From an uncultured Bacillota bacterium (GTDB lineage: Bacteria; Bacillota; Clostridia; Lachnospirales; Lachnospiraceae): DNA of 42,248 bases. The stretch's first letter is position 1. Every line of letters starts with the position of its first letter. The notes under the pieces were generated by a model. It saw only the letters and a list, made by a program, of their open reading frames with translations, did no database searches and was not told where the DNA came from. The stretch is from the NCBI GenBank assembly GCA_905200905.1, contig CAJKMA010000021.1, forward strand, positions 1-42,248, read 5' to 3'. Shown here one piece after another: positions 1-7,844 of the stretch. A program made the position numbers and the translations under genes.

Positions 1-33
1 AAGCGCGGATTTTTAAAAATCCGCGCTTTTTCT
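1..33. terminator. Palindromic hairpin, probable terminator of the kinase/regulator unit
   Basis: A perfect 28-base palindrome (arms of AAGCGCGGATTTTT) is followed by a T-run on the + strand. It lies 18 bases beyond the stop of the leftward truncated regulator. The left side is cut by the window edge, so I cannot see whether a T-run also serves leftward transcription. The form is that of a bidirectional intrinsic terminator. Confidence 0.75.
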
Positions 34-46
34 TATATCTGTCTGT

Positions 47-235
47 TTACCGATCTGTATTCATTTCTATATCTGAAATAATTAAATCTACATGAGAATT
101 TTTTAGGGTATCTAAGGCAGAAAGACTATTATATTTTACGGCAATCACGCTCGCATCCAGGGAGCTCCAGTTAATATTTTTTTCAATACCTTCTGCTGTG
201 AGACAGTTATCATCTACAATCATTACTTTCTTCAT
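47..235 (-). pseudogene. Truncated response regulator receiver domain (YesN-type partner of the kinase)
   Basis: A 62-residue product begins MKKVMIVDDN and carries the acidic pocket (D8, D9) and the phospho-acceptor in LIISD (D55). It stops seven residues after that Asp. A full receiver has about 120 residues, and regulators paired with YesM-type kinases usually add an AraC-type DNA-binding domain (about 250-530 aa in all), so more than half the fold and the whole output domain are missing. The start overlaps the 3' end of the kinase gene. GGAGG lies 6 bases before this ATG; the ATG at 238 is only 3 bases away and less likely. A strong hairpin follows at once. It is most likely the remnant of a deleted regulator. 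A functional stand-alone mini-receiver is unlikely, since helices and strands 4-5 are absent. Confidence 0.75.
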
Positions 236-2030
236 CATTTTCCTCCATCTGGTCGAATTCAATAGTAATTGAGGTGCCTTCAAATAAATGACTCTCAATG
301 GAAATTCTGCCATTTCCAAAATAAGGATTAGAAATTCGTTTATTTACATTTCCAATACCAAAATGTTTTTCATAATTTACAATTTTTTCGCTTAGAGTTT
401 TTCGTAATTCCTGAAGTTGTTCTTCTTTTATTCCGATACCGTTATCAGTGATAGAAATGATAACAGTATCATCTCCATAAAAAAGATTGATAGAAATATG
501 AATTTCAGGTGTATTCTGGGATATACCATGCAGGATGCTGTTTTCCAGAAATGGCTGGAGTGTAAATTTACATATCAAAAAGTTATCAATGCCATCTTCC
601 ATGTTGATTTCCCAAGTGAGGTTGTCGTTATGACATAGTTTTTCAATTTCTAAATAAAGATTTGCAATGGTCAGTTCATCCCGGATTGTGATTAAATCTT
701 TTGATTTTCTAAGAGTCATGCGGTAAAAACGTGTGAGGTTTGTCAGCATCTGATTGGCAATATCTAATTTCCCGAGGGACTGGCAGGTTTGTATGGAACC
801 CAGAATATTATAAAGAAAATGAGGATTAATCTGGGATTGGAGAAGCTGATATTTTAACCGTTCTTCCGCCAGCGACAGCTCCAGAATAGACTGGAGATTG
901 TCATTCAAGGAATGCTGCATTTTTTGAAACGTTACCCCCAATTTATCGATTTCATCAAATGTTTCAGGATTTCGGTCTTTGGATACCAGATCCTGAATCT
1001 TGCTATCAGAAGCATCTAATTGCAGAGTTTCCATAGCCTTCGACAATGCCTTGATCCGCAGGGTAAGATTCTTTGAGAACAGAATCACTACCAAAATAGT
1101 CAAAGGGAGAGAAATCAAAATAGTCAAGAGGATGCTGTTGATCAGTATGCGTGTGTTTTGCCTTATATAAGAATCAGGAATTTCTGTTACATGGAGCCAG
1201 CCGTTTTGTAACTGTGCAGTATGGTAGGTAACATGCGATTCTTTTTTTATAGAATTCTTATTTTGGAATAAAAAATCAAATTTTTTCTCATCGAAGGGGG
1301 TAGAAATCAAAGCATCATTATTGCTGGCAATGATTTCTCCATTATCGGTAAGAATATAACTGGAAATATTCTTGTCTTGAAAACTTTCCTGCAGGATAGA
1401 AGAAAATTCAGATGTATTTATGTGGACAATATAAGCATACTCTATGACATCTGTGTCAGGATGTTTTAAGATTCTACAGCAGGCAATGGTATCGGATATA
1501 TCGTGGTTATTGGATACAAGAAAAGGGATGGACAATCCTTTCTGGTGAAACCAGATAGAAGATGTTCCTGGATTTTCCAGAGCTTTTTTTGGAATCTGAA
1601 AATCTGATAGTTCGGATAATGGAAAGAAATATAAATTTTCCTGAGAACCCAGATGGTCATCCGGTAAAAATATACCAATATATGCTAAATTAAAGGATGA
1701 CTTGAACATTGATAAATTGCTTCTGGTTTCAGATAGTGCAGCCAGCGTATCTATAGTTGTTTCTGCCTGCATCAAATTATACATATCATATTGAAGAGAG
1801 TCAGCCACATTTTCCATTTGCAGTAGGCGGTTATAAAATTGTGTATGTAATTGCTCATCAGAGGAGATAGAAGCATTTAGAATCTTATCTTCTGCAATAT
1901 TATAGGAAACAGCATAAGAAATCCCACCTATGATGAAGATAGGAATCAATGTACATAATAAAAAAGCACATAAAAGTTTGGTTTGAAAATGAGAAAAACA
2001 AAGCCGGGAATTCTTTATGAATTTATTCAT
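210..2030 (-). CDS. YesM-type sensor histidine kinase
   Basis: This is a 606-residue membrane sensor kinase. It has TM1 at about 18-43, an extracytoplasmic sensor region at about 45-290, TM2 at about 296-318, a HAMP-like linker, then a His_kinase (PF06580-type) segment with the phospho-acceptor H404 in INPHFLYN. The HATPase domain follows, with N-box LQPFLENS at 491-498, DNGIGI at 529-534 and GIGNVNKRI at 558-566. All catalytic boxes look intact. The start at 2030 is chosen because AAAGGAGA lies about 7 bases upstream; a longer open frame to 2153 has no RBS and runs through the promoter. Such kinases normally control an adjacent sugar ABC operon through an AraC-type regulator, which fits the divergent operon at 2213. 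Its cognate regulator gene is truncated, so signalling output may be lost or moved to another regulator. Confidence 0.93.
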   Translation of the reverse strand: MNKFIKNSRLCFSHFQTKLLCAFLLCTLIPIFIIGGISYAVSYNIAEDKILNASISSDEQLHTQFYNRLLQMENVADSLQYDMYNLMQAETTIDTLAALSETRSNLSMFKSSFNLAYIGIFLPDDHLGSQENLYFFPLSELSDFQIPKKALENPGTSSIWFHQKGLSIPFLVSNNHDISDTIACCRILKHPDTDVIEYAYIVHINTSEFSSILQESFQDKNISSYILTDNGEIIASNNDALISTPFDEKKFDFLFQNKNSIKKESHVTYHTAQLQNGWLHVTEIPDSYIRQNTRILINSILLTILISLPLTILVVILFSKNLTLRIKALSKAMETLQLDASDSKIQDLVSKDRNPETFDEIDKLGVTFQKMQHSLNDNLQSILELSLAEERLKYQLLQSQINPHFLYNILGSIQTCQSLGKLDIANQMLTNLTRFYRMTLRKSKDLITIRDELTIANLYLEIEKLCHNDNLTWEINMEDGIDNFLICKFTLQPFLENSILHGISQNTPEIHISINLFYGDDTVIISITDNGIGIKEEQLQELRKTLSEKIVNYEKHFGIGNVNKRISNPYFGNGRISIESHLFEGTSITIEFDQMEENDEESNDCR

Positions 2031-2066
2031 GAAATAGTCTCCTTTATGTTGGTTTATCTTGAAATC

Positions 2067-2095
2067 ATTATAAAAGAAAGAAAAATCTCTTTCAA
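2067..2095 (-). promoter_or_regulatory. Sigma-A promoter for the sensor kinase
   Basis: On the minus strand, TTGAAA (2095-2090) and TATAAT (2072-2067) are separated by 17 bases, close to the sigma-A consensus. They lie about 37 bases before the chosen kinase start, which supports the start at 2030. Confidence 0.8.
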
Positions 2096-2212
2096 CAGGG
2101 ATAAAAATAATATAAACGAATCGAAAAATATTGTATTTTGAAAAAATGAACACTTTGTTATTCTTAGTTCATCAAAGAAAAGGGCAGGAAGCCCGGACAG
2201 GAGGATTTAAGA

Positions 2213-3499
2213 ATGAGAAAGAAAATCGTGAGCGTATTACTGGCAGGAACCATGGCAATGGGAATGTTAGCAGGATGTGGCAGTTCCAAGGGAAGTGAAG
2301 GTGAAGGAAGTGCAGCGAAAACAGAAGAAAGTGGGAAGAAAGATGGAGAGTATGATTTGACGCTGTATAGTATCAATACCACAGATCCTGATTTTGATGG
2401 CTGGCTCGAAAATGTAGAGGAGGCCACAGGCCTTAACATTAATGTAATTGCCGCACCTACAGACTCTGATACACGTCAGCAGAAGGTTACTACTATTTTA
2501 TCTACAGGAGATGATGCTGTTGATATTATTGAAATTAATGATGAAATGAGTGCTGCATTTAAAAATTCGGGATGGCTGGAAGGACTGAATGATACCGTTA
2601 TGACAGAAGATGTCCGTGATGAGTTTGCTAAGGGCTATGTAGAAAATATGATTACAGACAAAGACGGAAATATTGTTGGTGTTCCTGGATATGCCGGTTA
2701 CCTTGCCTTTTGGGTAAACCAAGAGATTATGGATGAAGTCGGAATCACAGAAATTAATACAAAAGAAGATTTTATGAAATATATGGAAGCTGTTTCTGCT
2801 GATGGAAGATATGGATATGGCGGTTCCTGGGAAAAAACATATGTATTTAATGAGATTGCACAGTTTGTAAATATGTTTGGCGGAGATTATTTTGACTGGA
2901 CAAAAGCTGAAAACAAAGAAGCGATTCAGTTTTTAAAAGATATGGTGGATAACAGCCAGACACCAATTGACCAGATTGCAGATAAATATGAACAGATGAA
3001 TCCAAAGGCAAATGACGGAAAATATGGAAGCTGGTTTATGTGGGGACTTGGAACCGATTATGAAAAAGCAGGTATGCTTGGAGCAGATAAGATTCATATG
3101 GCTATGGTTCCGGATTTCAGTGGAAACGGAGAGAGAGCTATTTTTACAGATTCCTGGAGTTATGTGCTGAATACTGCTTCTAAGAATAAAGAAGCAGCAA
3201 TTAAGTTTCTTCAGTATATGGCAGATGAAGGCGGAATGGCAGCGTCATATGAAGCATTTGACCGATATCCGGCAAGAGCAGATGTGGCTGAAAAAGTAGT
3301 TCCGGATACAGACCCTGCAAAAGAAATGTATTCCCGTTATGCTTCTGAATGTAATGTTTCAGGACGTCCAATGCTTCCTCAGACTATGGAATTTATCACA
3401 GATATGGGTACTATTTTCCAGTCCTGCATGAAAGACGAAATTTCTGTAGATGAGTTTTGCGAGAAAGCACAGGAATTAGTAGAAAAATACAGTAAGTAA
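2213..3499 (+). CDS. Sugar ABC transporter substrate-binding lipoprotein
   Basis: A 428-residue family-1 extracellular solute-binding protein. The signal peptide ends in a lipobox (LAGCG), followed by a Ser/Gly/Glu-rich linker of about 25 residues and the two-lobed binding domain. AGGAGG lies 8 bases before the ATG. It is first in an operon with two permeases, a GH172 glycosidase and a second binding protein. It is paralogous to the product of the gene at 6487: shared blocks include NDEM, KEDF, FGGDY, KYEQM/QYEQM and DEISxDEFCxKAQ. The ligand cannot be read from sequence. The GH172 neighbour suggests a small furanosyl saccharide such as an alpha-D-fructofuranoside or D-arabinofuranoside (inference). 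No ATPase is encoded in the operon. Confidence 0.93.
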   Translation: MRKKIVSVLLAGTMAMGMLAGCGSSKGSEGEGSAAKTEESGKKDGEYDLTLYSINTTDPDFDGWLENVEEATGLNINVIAAPTDSDTRQQKVTTILSTGDDAVDIIEINDEMSAAFKNSGWLEGLNDTVMTEDVRDEFAKGYVENMITDKDGNIVGVPGYAGYLAFWVNQEIMDEVGITEINTKEDFMKYMEAVSADGRYGYGGSWEKTYVFNEIAQFVNMFGGDYFDWTKAENKEAIQFLKDMVDNSQTPIDQIADKYEQMNPKANDGKYGSWFMWGLGTDYEKAGMLGADKIHMAMVPDFSGNGERAIFTDSWSYVLNTASKNKEAAIKFLQYMADEGGMAASYEAFDRYPARADVAEKVVPDTDPAKEMYSRYASECNVSGRPMLPQTMEFITDMGTIFQSCMKDEISVDEFCEKAQELVEKYSK

Positions 3500-3527
3500 A
3501 GAATGTAACAGATTAGCAAGGAGAACG

Positions 3528-3553
3528 CACCGCAGGAATTTAATCCTGCGGTG
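3528..3553 (+). promoter_or_regulatory. Intercistronic hairpin between binding protein and permease
   Basis: A perfect 10-bp stem (CACCGCAGGA / TCCTGCGGTG) with a 6-base loop sits between the stop at 3499 and the permease RBS at 3571. No run of T follows, so it is more likely a 3' processing or stabilising stem, or a partial attenuator, giving more binding protein than permease, than a full terminator. Confidence 0.75.
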
Positions 3554-3583
3554 TATTTCCTCAAATGATAGGAGGAGAAAAGA

Positions 3584-4462
3584 GTGACAATCAGTAAAAA
3601 ATCAATGAAATGGATTCCTTGGATTTTGATTCTTCCAGTTGTACTTATCCGTGGTTTTACCACCTTATATCCGATTTTAGTTACTTTGAAAAATAGTTTA
3701 TTTGACATAAAAGTTTTATCAGGAGTCAATGAATTTGTCGGTCTGGCGAATTATGTAAATGTGTTTAAAGATACAAAAGTACAGACATCTATATCCTTCA
3801 CTGTAATTTTTGTAGTTGTTTCCATGATATTTCATGTGATTCTTGGAGTGGCGCTAGCTTTAATTTTAAACATGAAGTTTAAAGGCAGAAGATTTTTACG
3901 GACAATTGTTTTAATTCCCTGGGCTATGCCAGCGGTTGTTATTGGTATGGCAGCAAAGTGGGGATTTAATAATGATTATGGATTGGTAAATGATTTTATA
4001 CGGCGTTTTGTAGAAGATTTTCAGTATAATTGGTTAATTAATACTGGTTCTGCCAGAGCAGCGGTTATTGCTATGGATTTATGGAAGGATCTTCCGTTTT
4101 TTGCAATTTTGGTACTATCAGGGCTTCAGTTTATTTCTGGAGATATCTATGAAGCTGCAAAAGTTGATGGGGCAAACGGAGTTCAAAGCTTTTTTCGTAT
4201 TACGTTACCTTTGATTATGAAAAATGTTATTACGTTATGTATTCCATTTACGCTTTGGAGACTGACGACATTTGATCTTGTATATGCTATGACTTCAGGA
4301 GGGCCTGGAGAGGATACCTCATTAATTGCTTACAGGATTACTACAGAAGCATTTACAAATCTGAATGTGGGATATGCAGCTACACTGGCAGTTATGTTGT
4401 TCCTTGTAATGGCAGTCTTTAGTTTTATTAATATTAAGTTTATCAATAAACTGGCAGATTAG
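3584..4462 (+). CDS. Sugar ABC transporter permease (UgpA/LplB type)
   Basis: A 292-residue polytopic inner-membrane protein of the MalF/UgpA class with about six hydrophobic segments. The cytoplasmic EAA loop is EAAKVDGANGVQSFFRITLP (about residues 189-208), which docks onto the ABC ATPase. The start is GTG at 3584 with GGAGGAG ending 6 bases upstream; the in-frame ATG at 3605 lacks such spacing. The stop codon lies inside the RBS of the next permease gene, so the two are translationally linked. It pairs with the product at 4474 to form the channel for the binding proteins at 2213 and possibly 6487. Confidence 0.93.
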   Translation: MTISKKSMKWIPWILILPVVLIRGFTTLYPILVTLKNSLFDIKVLSGVNEFVGLANYVNVFKDTKVQTSISFTVIFVVVSMIFHVILGVALALILNMKFKGRRFLRTIVLIPWAMPAVVIGMAAKWGFNNDYGLVNDFIRRFVEDFQYNWLINTGSARAAVIAMDLWKDLPFFAILVLSGLQFISGDIYEAAKVDGANGVQSFFRITLPLIMKNVITLCIPFTLWRLTTFDLVYAMTSGGPGEDTSLIAYRITTEAFTNLNVGYAATLAVMLFLVMAVFSFINIKFINKLAD

Positions 4463-4473
4463 GAGGTAATGTC

Positions 4474-5328
4474 ATGAAGGAAAATAATAAATATAAAATA
4501 TATAGAACCTTTACTACAATAGGCAGATGGATATTATTTGCAATCGTTGCCTTTTTGATATTATTCCCTGTGCTATGGATTTTCATATCATCCATAACGC
4601 CGCCAGGGGAATTGTTTAAAATGCCTATTGATTATATTCCAGATCATCCTACACTGGATAGTTATAAATTTCTGATAGAAAATGTAGGGCTTTTGGAAAA
4701 AATCGGAAACACAGTTTTAATTGTAGGAATTACTATTGTGGTAAGTACAGTTTTATGTGCCATGGCAGCGTATGGATTTTCCAGATTTAATACAAAAGGC
4801 GTAAGCATTGCTTTTGCATTTATTGTTGCAACTATGTTGATTCCAGAAGTTGTAACAGCAAGACCCCTGTATGAATTTATGAGAGCAGTAGGATTGTATG
4901 ATACATACCAGGGTTTGATTATTCTTTATATCAGTGCTGTTATTCCGTTTACAGTATTAATCTTAAAGAATTTTGCAGCAGAGATTCCAGTATCGCTGGA
5001 AGAAGCAGCAGCTATAGACGGAGCAAATTTTGTACAAAGATTGTTTAGGGTAGTGTTACCGTTAATGAAACCTGCCATTGCTACAGTTTGTATTATTAAT
5101 TTTATCACTTGTTTGAACAACTTTTTTACCCCATTATATTATTCCAATGATATTCAGGTATTGTCTGTTGCAATTGTGCAGCTTCCGCTTAGGGATAATA
5201 TGTATGGTGTGCCTTGGGATTTGGTCAGTGCTATGGGATGGATTATTTTGTTACCTATTATTATTTTTGTAGCAATCTTTGAGAAACAGATTATGGATGG
5301 TATAATGGCAGGAGGAGTAAAGGCCTGA
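4474..5328 (+). CDS. Sugar ABC transporter permease (UgpE/LplC type)
   Basis: A 284-residue MalG/UgpE-class permease with about six transmembrane segments. The EAA motif EEAAAIDGANFVQRLFRVVL lies at about residues 174-193. The N-terminus is cytoplasmic with a basic stretch, followed by a hydrophobic segment and the PPGELF motif common in this class. GGAGGT precedes the ATG by 6 bases, and the gap from the previous stop is 11 bases. It forms the heterodimeric channel with the preceding permease. The operon lacks an ATP-binding gene, so a shared ATPase such as the one at 18575 is needed (inference). Confidence 0.93.
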   Translation: MKENNKYKIYRTFTTIGRWILFAIVAFLILFPVLWIFISSITPPGELFKMPIDYIPDHPTLDSYKFLIENVGLLEKIGNTVLIVGITIVVSTVLCAMAAYGFSRFNTKGVSIAFAFIVATMLIPEVVTARPLYEFMRAVGLYDTYQGLIILYISAVIPFTVLILKNFAAEIPVSLEEAAAIDGANFVQRLFRVVLPLMKPAIATVCIINFITCLNNFFTPLYYSNDIQVLSVAIVQLPLRDNMYGVPWDLVSAMGWIILLPIIIFVAIFEKQIMDGIMAGGVKA

Positions 5329-5364
5329 TTTTGCCTGAAATTTGAGAAATAGGAGGATAAACAG

Positions 5365-6477
5365 ATGTATTACGATTTCGGAGGAAGTTTAGGAAATTTA
5401 CCATTGGCGAAGCATAGGAAAAGCCGTGCAATTAATGCAGAAAACCCAAAAGGAGAAAAAGGGAAAGGTGGTATGGCATCCAGTGATTTAGGACCTTCCA
5501 GAAAAGGAAGCCCATGCCTTAGTGATATTTTAAGTGGTCAGACAGTGACACTTGCAGAGATAGATGGGCCAGGTACAATTAATCATATTTGGATTACCGT
5601 AGATTCAAAAACTACAGAGGCAGATTGCTTTGTGTTAAGAGATTTGGTGTTACGTATGTATTGGGATGATGAAGAAGAGCCATCAGTAGAAAGTCCTCTG
5701 GGAGACTTTTTCTGCTGTGGATTCGGAAGAGAATGTAATGTGAACTCCATGCCAATTGCCGTGGTGCCAAGCAGAGGATTGAACTGCTATTTCCAGATGC
5801 CTTTTCGGAAAAAAGCAAAAATCACTTTGGAAAACCAACATGCAAATCCGATTCCTGCATTTTTTTATCAGGTGGATTATTGCCTGCATGATGAAGAACT
5901 GCCGGAGGATATTGCATATTTTCATGCTCAGTGGAGAAGGGAGAAAATCACACAGTTACAAAAGGATTATGTGATTCTTGATGAGGTAAAAGGAAAAGGC
6001 CATTATGTGGGAACATATATGGCACTCACTACACTGGAACGTTACTGGTGGGGAGAAGGAGAGATTAAATTTTATATTGATGGAGATATAGAATATCCTA
6101 CCATCTGTGGGACAGGAACAGAAGATTATTTCGGTGGTTCCTGGAGTTTTGCAAAGCAGGTAAACGGTAAAACAGTGGAACAGAATTATTGCACCCCGTA
6201 TTTGGGATATCCATATTATTCTTCACATGATGAAATGATTCATAATTTGTATCACAATGATGACTGTATGCCAATGAGAGGCTTCTACCGCTGGCATATT
6301 CAGGATCCTATTTGTTTTGATGAAGACTTGAAGGTTACGATTCAGCAGATTGGTGTAGGATATAGAGGATTGTTTGAGCGGCAGGATGATGTGGCAAGCG
6401 TGGCATACTGGTATCAGGCAGAACCTCATAATCGTTTCCCAGAACTGCCTGGCAAAGAAGAACGGTGGCCCAGATAG
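5365..6477 (+). CDS. GH172 (DUF2961) glycoside hydrolase
   Basis: A 370-residue protein with the hallmarks of DUF2961, now glycoside hydrolase family 172: an N-terminal SSDLGP segment, EIDGPGTINHIW at 65-76, and two conserved acidic blocks, WWGEGE at 228-233 and GTGTEDYFGGSW at 249-260, whose glutamates are the candidate catalytic pair. Characterised GH172 members act on alpha-D-fructofuranosides (difructose dianhydride I, inulobiose) or alpha-D-arabinofuranosides. No signal peptide is visible, so it should work in the cytoplasm on what the flanking ABC system imports. AGGAGG lies about 8 bases before the ATG. Family assignment is firm. Which furanoside is cut is not decided by the sequence. 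Confidence 0.9.
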   Translation: MYYDFGGSLGNLPLAKHRKSRAINAENPKGEKGKGGMASSDLGPSRKGSPCLSDILSGQTVTLAEIDGPGTINHIWITVDSKTTEADCFVLRDLVLRMYWDDEEEPSVESPLGDFFCCGFGRECNVNSMPIAVVPSRGLNCYFQMPFRKKAKITLENQHANPIPAFFYQVDYCLHDEELPEDIAYFHAQWRREKITQLQKDYVILDEVKGKGHYVGTYMALTTLERYWWGEGEIKFYIDGDIEYPTICGTGTEDYFGGSWSFAKQVNGKTVEQNYCTPYLGYPYYSSHDEMIHNLYHNDDCMPMRGFYRWHIQDPICFDEDLKVTIQQIGVGYRGLFERQDDVASVAYWYQAEPHNRFPELPGKEERWPR

Positions 6478-6486
6478 GAGCAAAAT

Positions 6487-7683
6487 TTGAAAAAATATGT
6501 ATTGGGTGTTTTGATTGGTTTCGTGTTGTTAATATCTGGATGTAAAGATGAGCAGAAAGAAATCAATATACAAGATATGCAGGAAGATGTGGTATCCCAG
6601 AATGAAAAGATAACAATTATGCATATTGATGCAGAAGTTCCGGGATTTCAAGAGTTGATTTCCTGCCCTGCAAATGCAGATGTCCGGCAAGCTAAGATAT
6701 CTACGATTTTGGCAGCAGGAGAATCTTCTGTAGATATTTTTTCTGTGAATGATGAGATGGTCAGTGAGTTTAAGTATCAAGGGTATCTGGAACCCCTGAA
6801 TGATGCAGTCATGACAAAAGAACTGTTATCAAAATATCCCGAAAGCTATATACAGGATATAACCATGAAAGATGGTGGGATGTACTCAGTTCCGTACTTT
6901 ATGGACATTATGGTGTTCTGGATAAACCGGGAAGTTACAGGAGACAGGGAAATCCAGACGAAGGAAGATTTTCTTTCGTTGCTAAAAAAGGATTGGGGAA
7001 ATGATATCTATGGATATGGAAGTGCATGGGATAGTACTTATGTGTATAACGAACTTTCAGAGTTTATTCATCTTTTTGGAGGAGATTATTATAACTGGGA
7101 GGATAAAAATACAAGAGAAGCACTTACATTTCTCCATGATATGGCGGCAAACGGGCAGATTCCTATTTCGCAGATGACAGACCAGTATGAACAAATGCAG
7201 CAGAAATTTCTTGATGGTAAGTATGCAAGTATTTTTATGTATAGTGGTGCCATGGATGTATTTGAACGTGCAGGCGTTTACAGGGAGGATAAAATCCAAG
7301 CAGTACCATTGCCGCAATTTGAAAAGAGTGTTACCAATATTGCTACGTGGCAGTATGTGTTGAATCAAGCGTCTGAGCATAAGCCGGGGGCAATGAAATT
7401 TCTAAAATATGCTGCGGGCAGGGAGGGAAGTATTTCCTATGCAGAGTGTATGAACCGCCTGCCTGCTAGATTAGATATTATTCTTGAGGAAGAACTTGAT
7501 ATTCCGGGATTTGAGGTGCTGCAGGATTATGTAGAGCATGTGGAACTGAAAGAAAGGCCATTTTCTAAAAATACCATGAAAGATATTTCTGCTATAGGTA
7601 CATTATTCCAGAAATATACCATGGATGAAATTTCACAGGATGAATTTTGCCAGAAAGCTCAGGCAATTGTAGATGGGTTTTAG
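6487..7683 (+). CDS. Second sugar-binding lipoprotein, paralogue of the operon's first gene
   Basis: A 398-residue extracellular solute-binding protein. Signal peptide and lipobox (LISGC) are followed by a short linker. The start is TTG at 6487 with AGGAG ending 6 bases upstream and the stop of GH172 seven bases away. Alignment by eye with the protein at 2213 runs the whole length (NDEM, LNDxVMT, TKEDF, FGGDY, YEQM, DGKYxS, PARxD, DEISxDEFCxKAQ). It lacks roughly 20 residues near the N-terminal lobe where the paralogue has WLENVEEATGLNINVIAAPT. It may present a related ligand to the same permeases or act as a low-level sensor. The weak TTG start and last position suggest lower expression than the first binding protein. 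Confidence 0.9.
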   Translation: MKKYVLGVLIGFVLLISGCKDEQKEINIQDMQEDVVSQNEKITIMHIDAEVPGFQELISCPANADVRQAKISTILAAGESSVDIFSVNDEMVSEFKYQGYLEPLNDAVMTKELLSKYPESYIQDITMKDGGMYSVPYFMDIMVFWINREVTGDREIQTKEDFLSLLKKDWGNDIYGYGSAWDSTYVYNELSEFIHLFGGDYYNWEDKNTREALTFLHDMAANGQIPISQMTDQYEQMQQKFLDGKYASIFMYSGAMDVFERAGVYREDKIQAVPLPQFEKSVTNIATWQYVLNQASEHKPGAMKFLKYAAGREGSISYAECMNRLPARLDIILEEELDIPGFEVLQDYVEHVELKERPFSKNTMKDISAIGTLFQKYTMDEISQDEFCQKAQAIVDGF

Positions 7684-7727
7684 CGATACATTAAGCAAAT
7701 AAAGTCTCAATGTACTAAAGAAAATAT

Positions 7728-7756
7728 TATACAAATGAATAAAATTCTGCTATACT
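7728..7756 (+). promoter_or_regulatory. Candidate glmS promoter
   Basis: TATACT at 7751-7756 is a good -10 box. The -35 (TTATAC, 7728-7733; 18-base spacer) is weak. Transcription would start close to 7762, placing the following hairpin at the extreme 5' end of the mRNA. Confidence 0.5.
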
Positions 7757-7757
7757 A

Positions 7758-7799
7758 AAGCGTGGTAAAAATCAGATATGTCTGTTTTATACCACGCTT
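7758..7799 (+). promoter_or_regulatory. 5' leader hairpin of glmS
   Basis: AAGCGTGGTA (7758-7767) pairs perfectly with TACCACGCTT (7790-7799) and encloses a small inner stem CAGA/TCTG. No T-run follows, so it is not an intrinsic terminator for the upstream operon. The glmS ribozyme core (AGCGCC-type start) is not present. The role is unknown; it could stabilise the mRNA or regulate translation. Confidence 0.55.
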
Positions 7800-7844
7800 A
7801 TGTTATGTTGACTATTATCAGACAAAGACATCAGGAGGAATCGT

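Noticed and set aside
2146..2172. ATGAAC...GTTCAT dyad before the first binding-protein gene
   Set aside because: Arms of 6 bases with a 15-base gap are easily found by chance in AT-rich DNA, and I could not tie them to a convincing promoter.
7684..7844. glmS ribozyme/riboswitch before glmS
   Set aside because: The conserved ribozyme start and core segments are absent and the region is too short once the promoter is placed at 7751.
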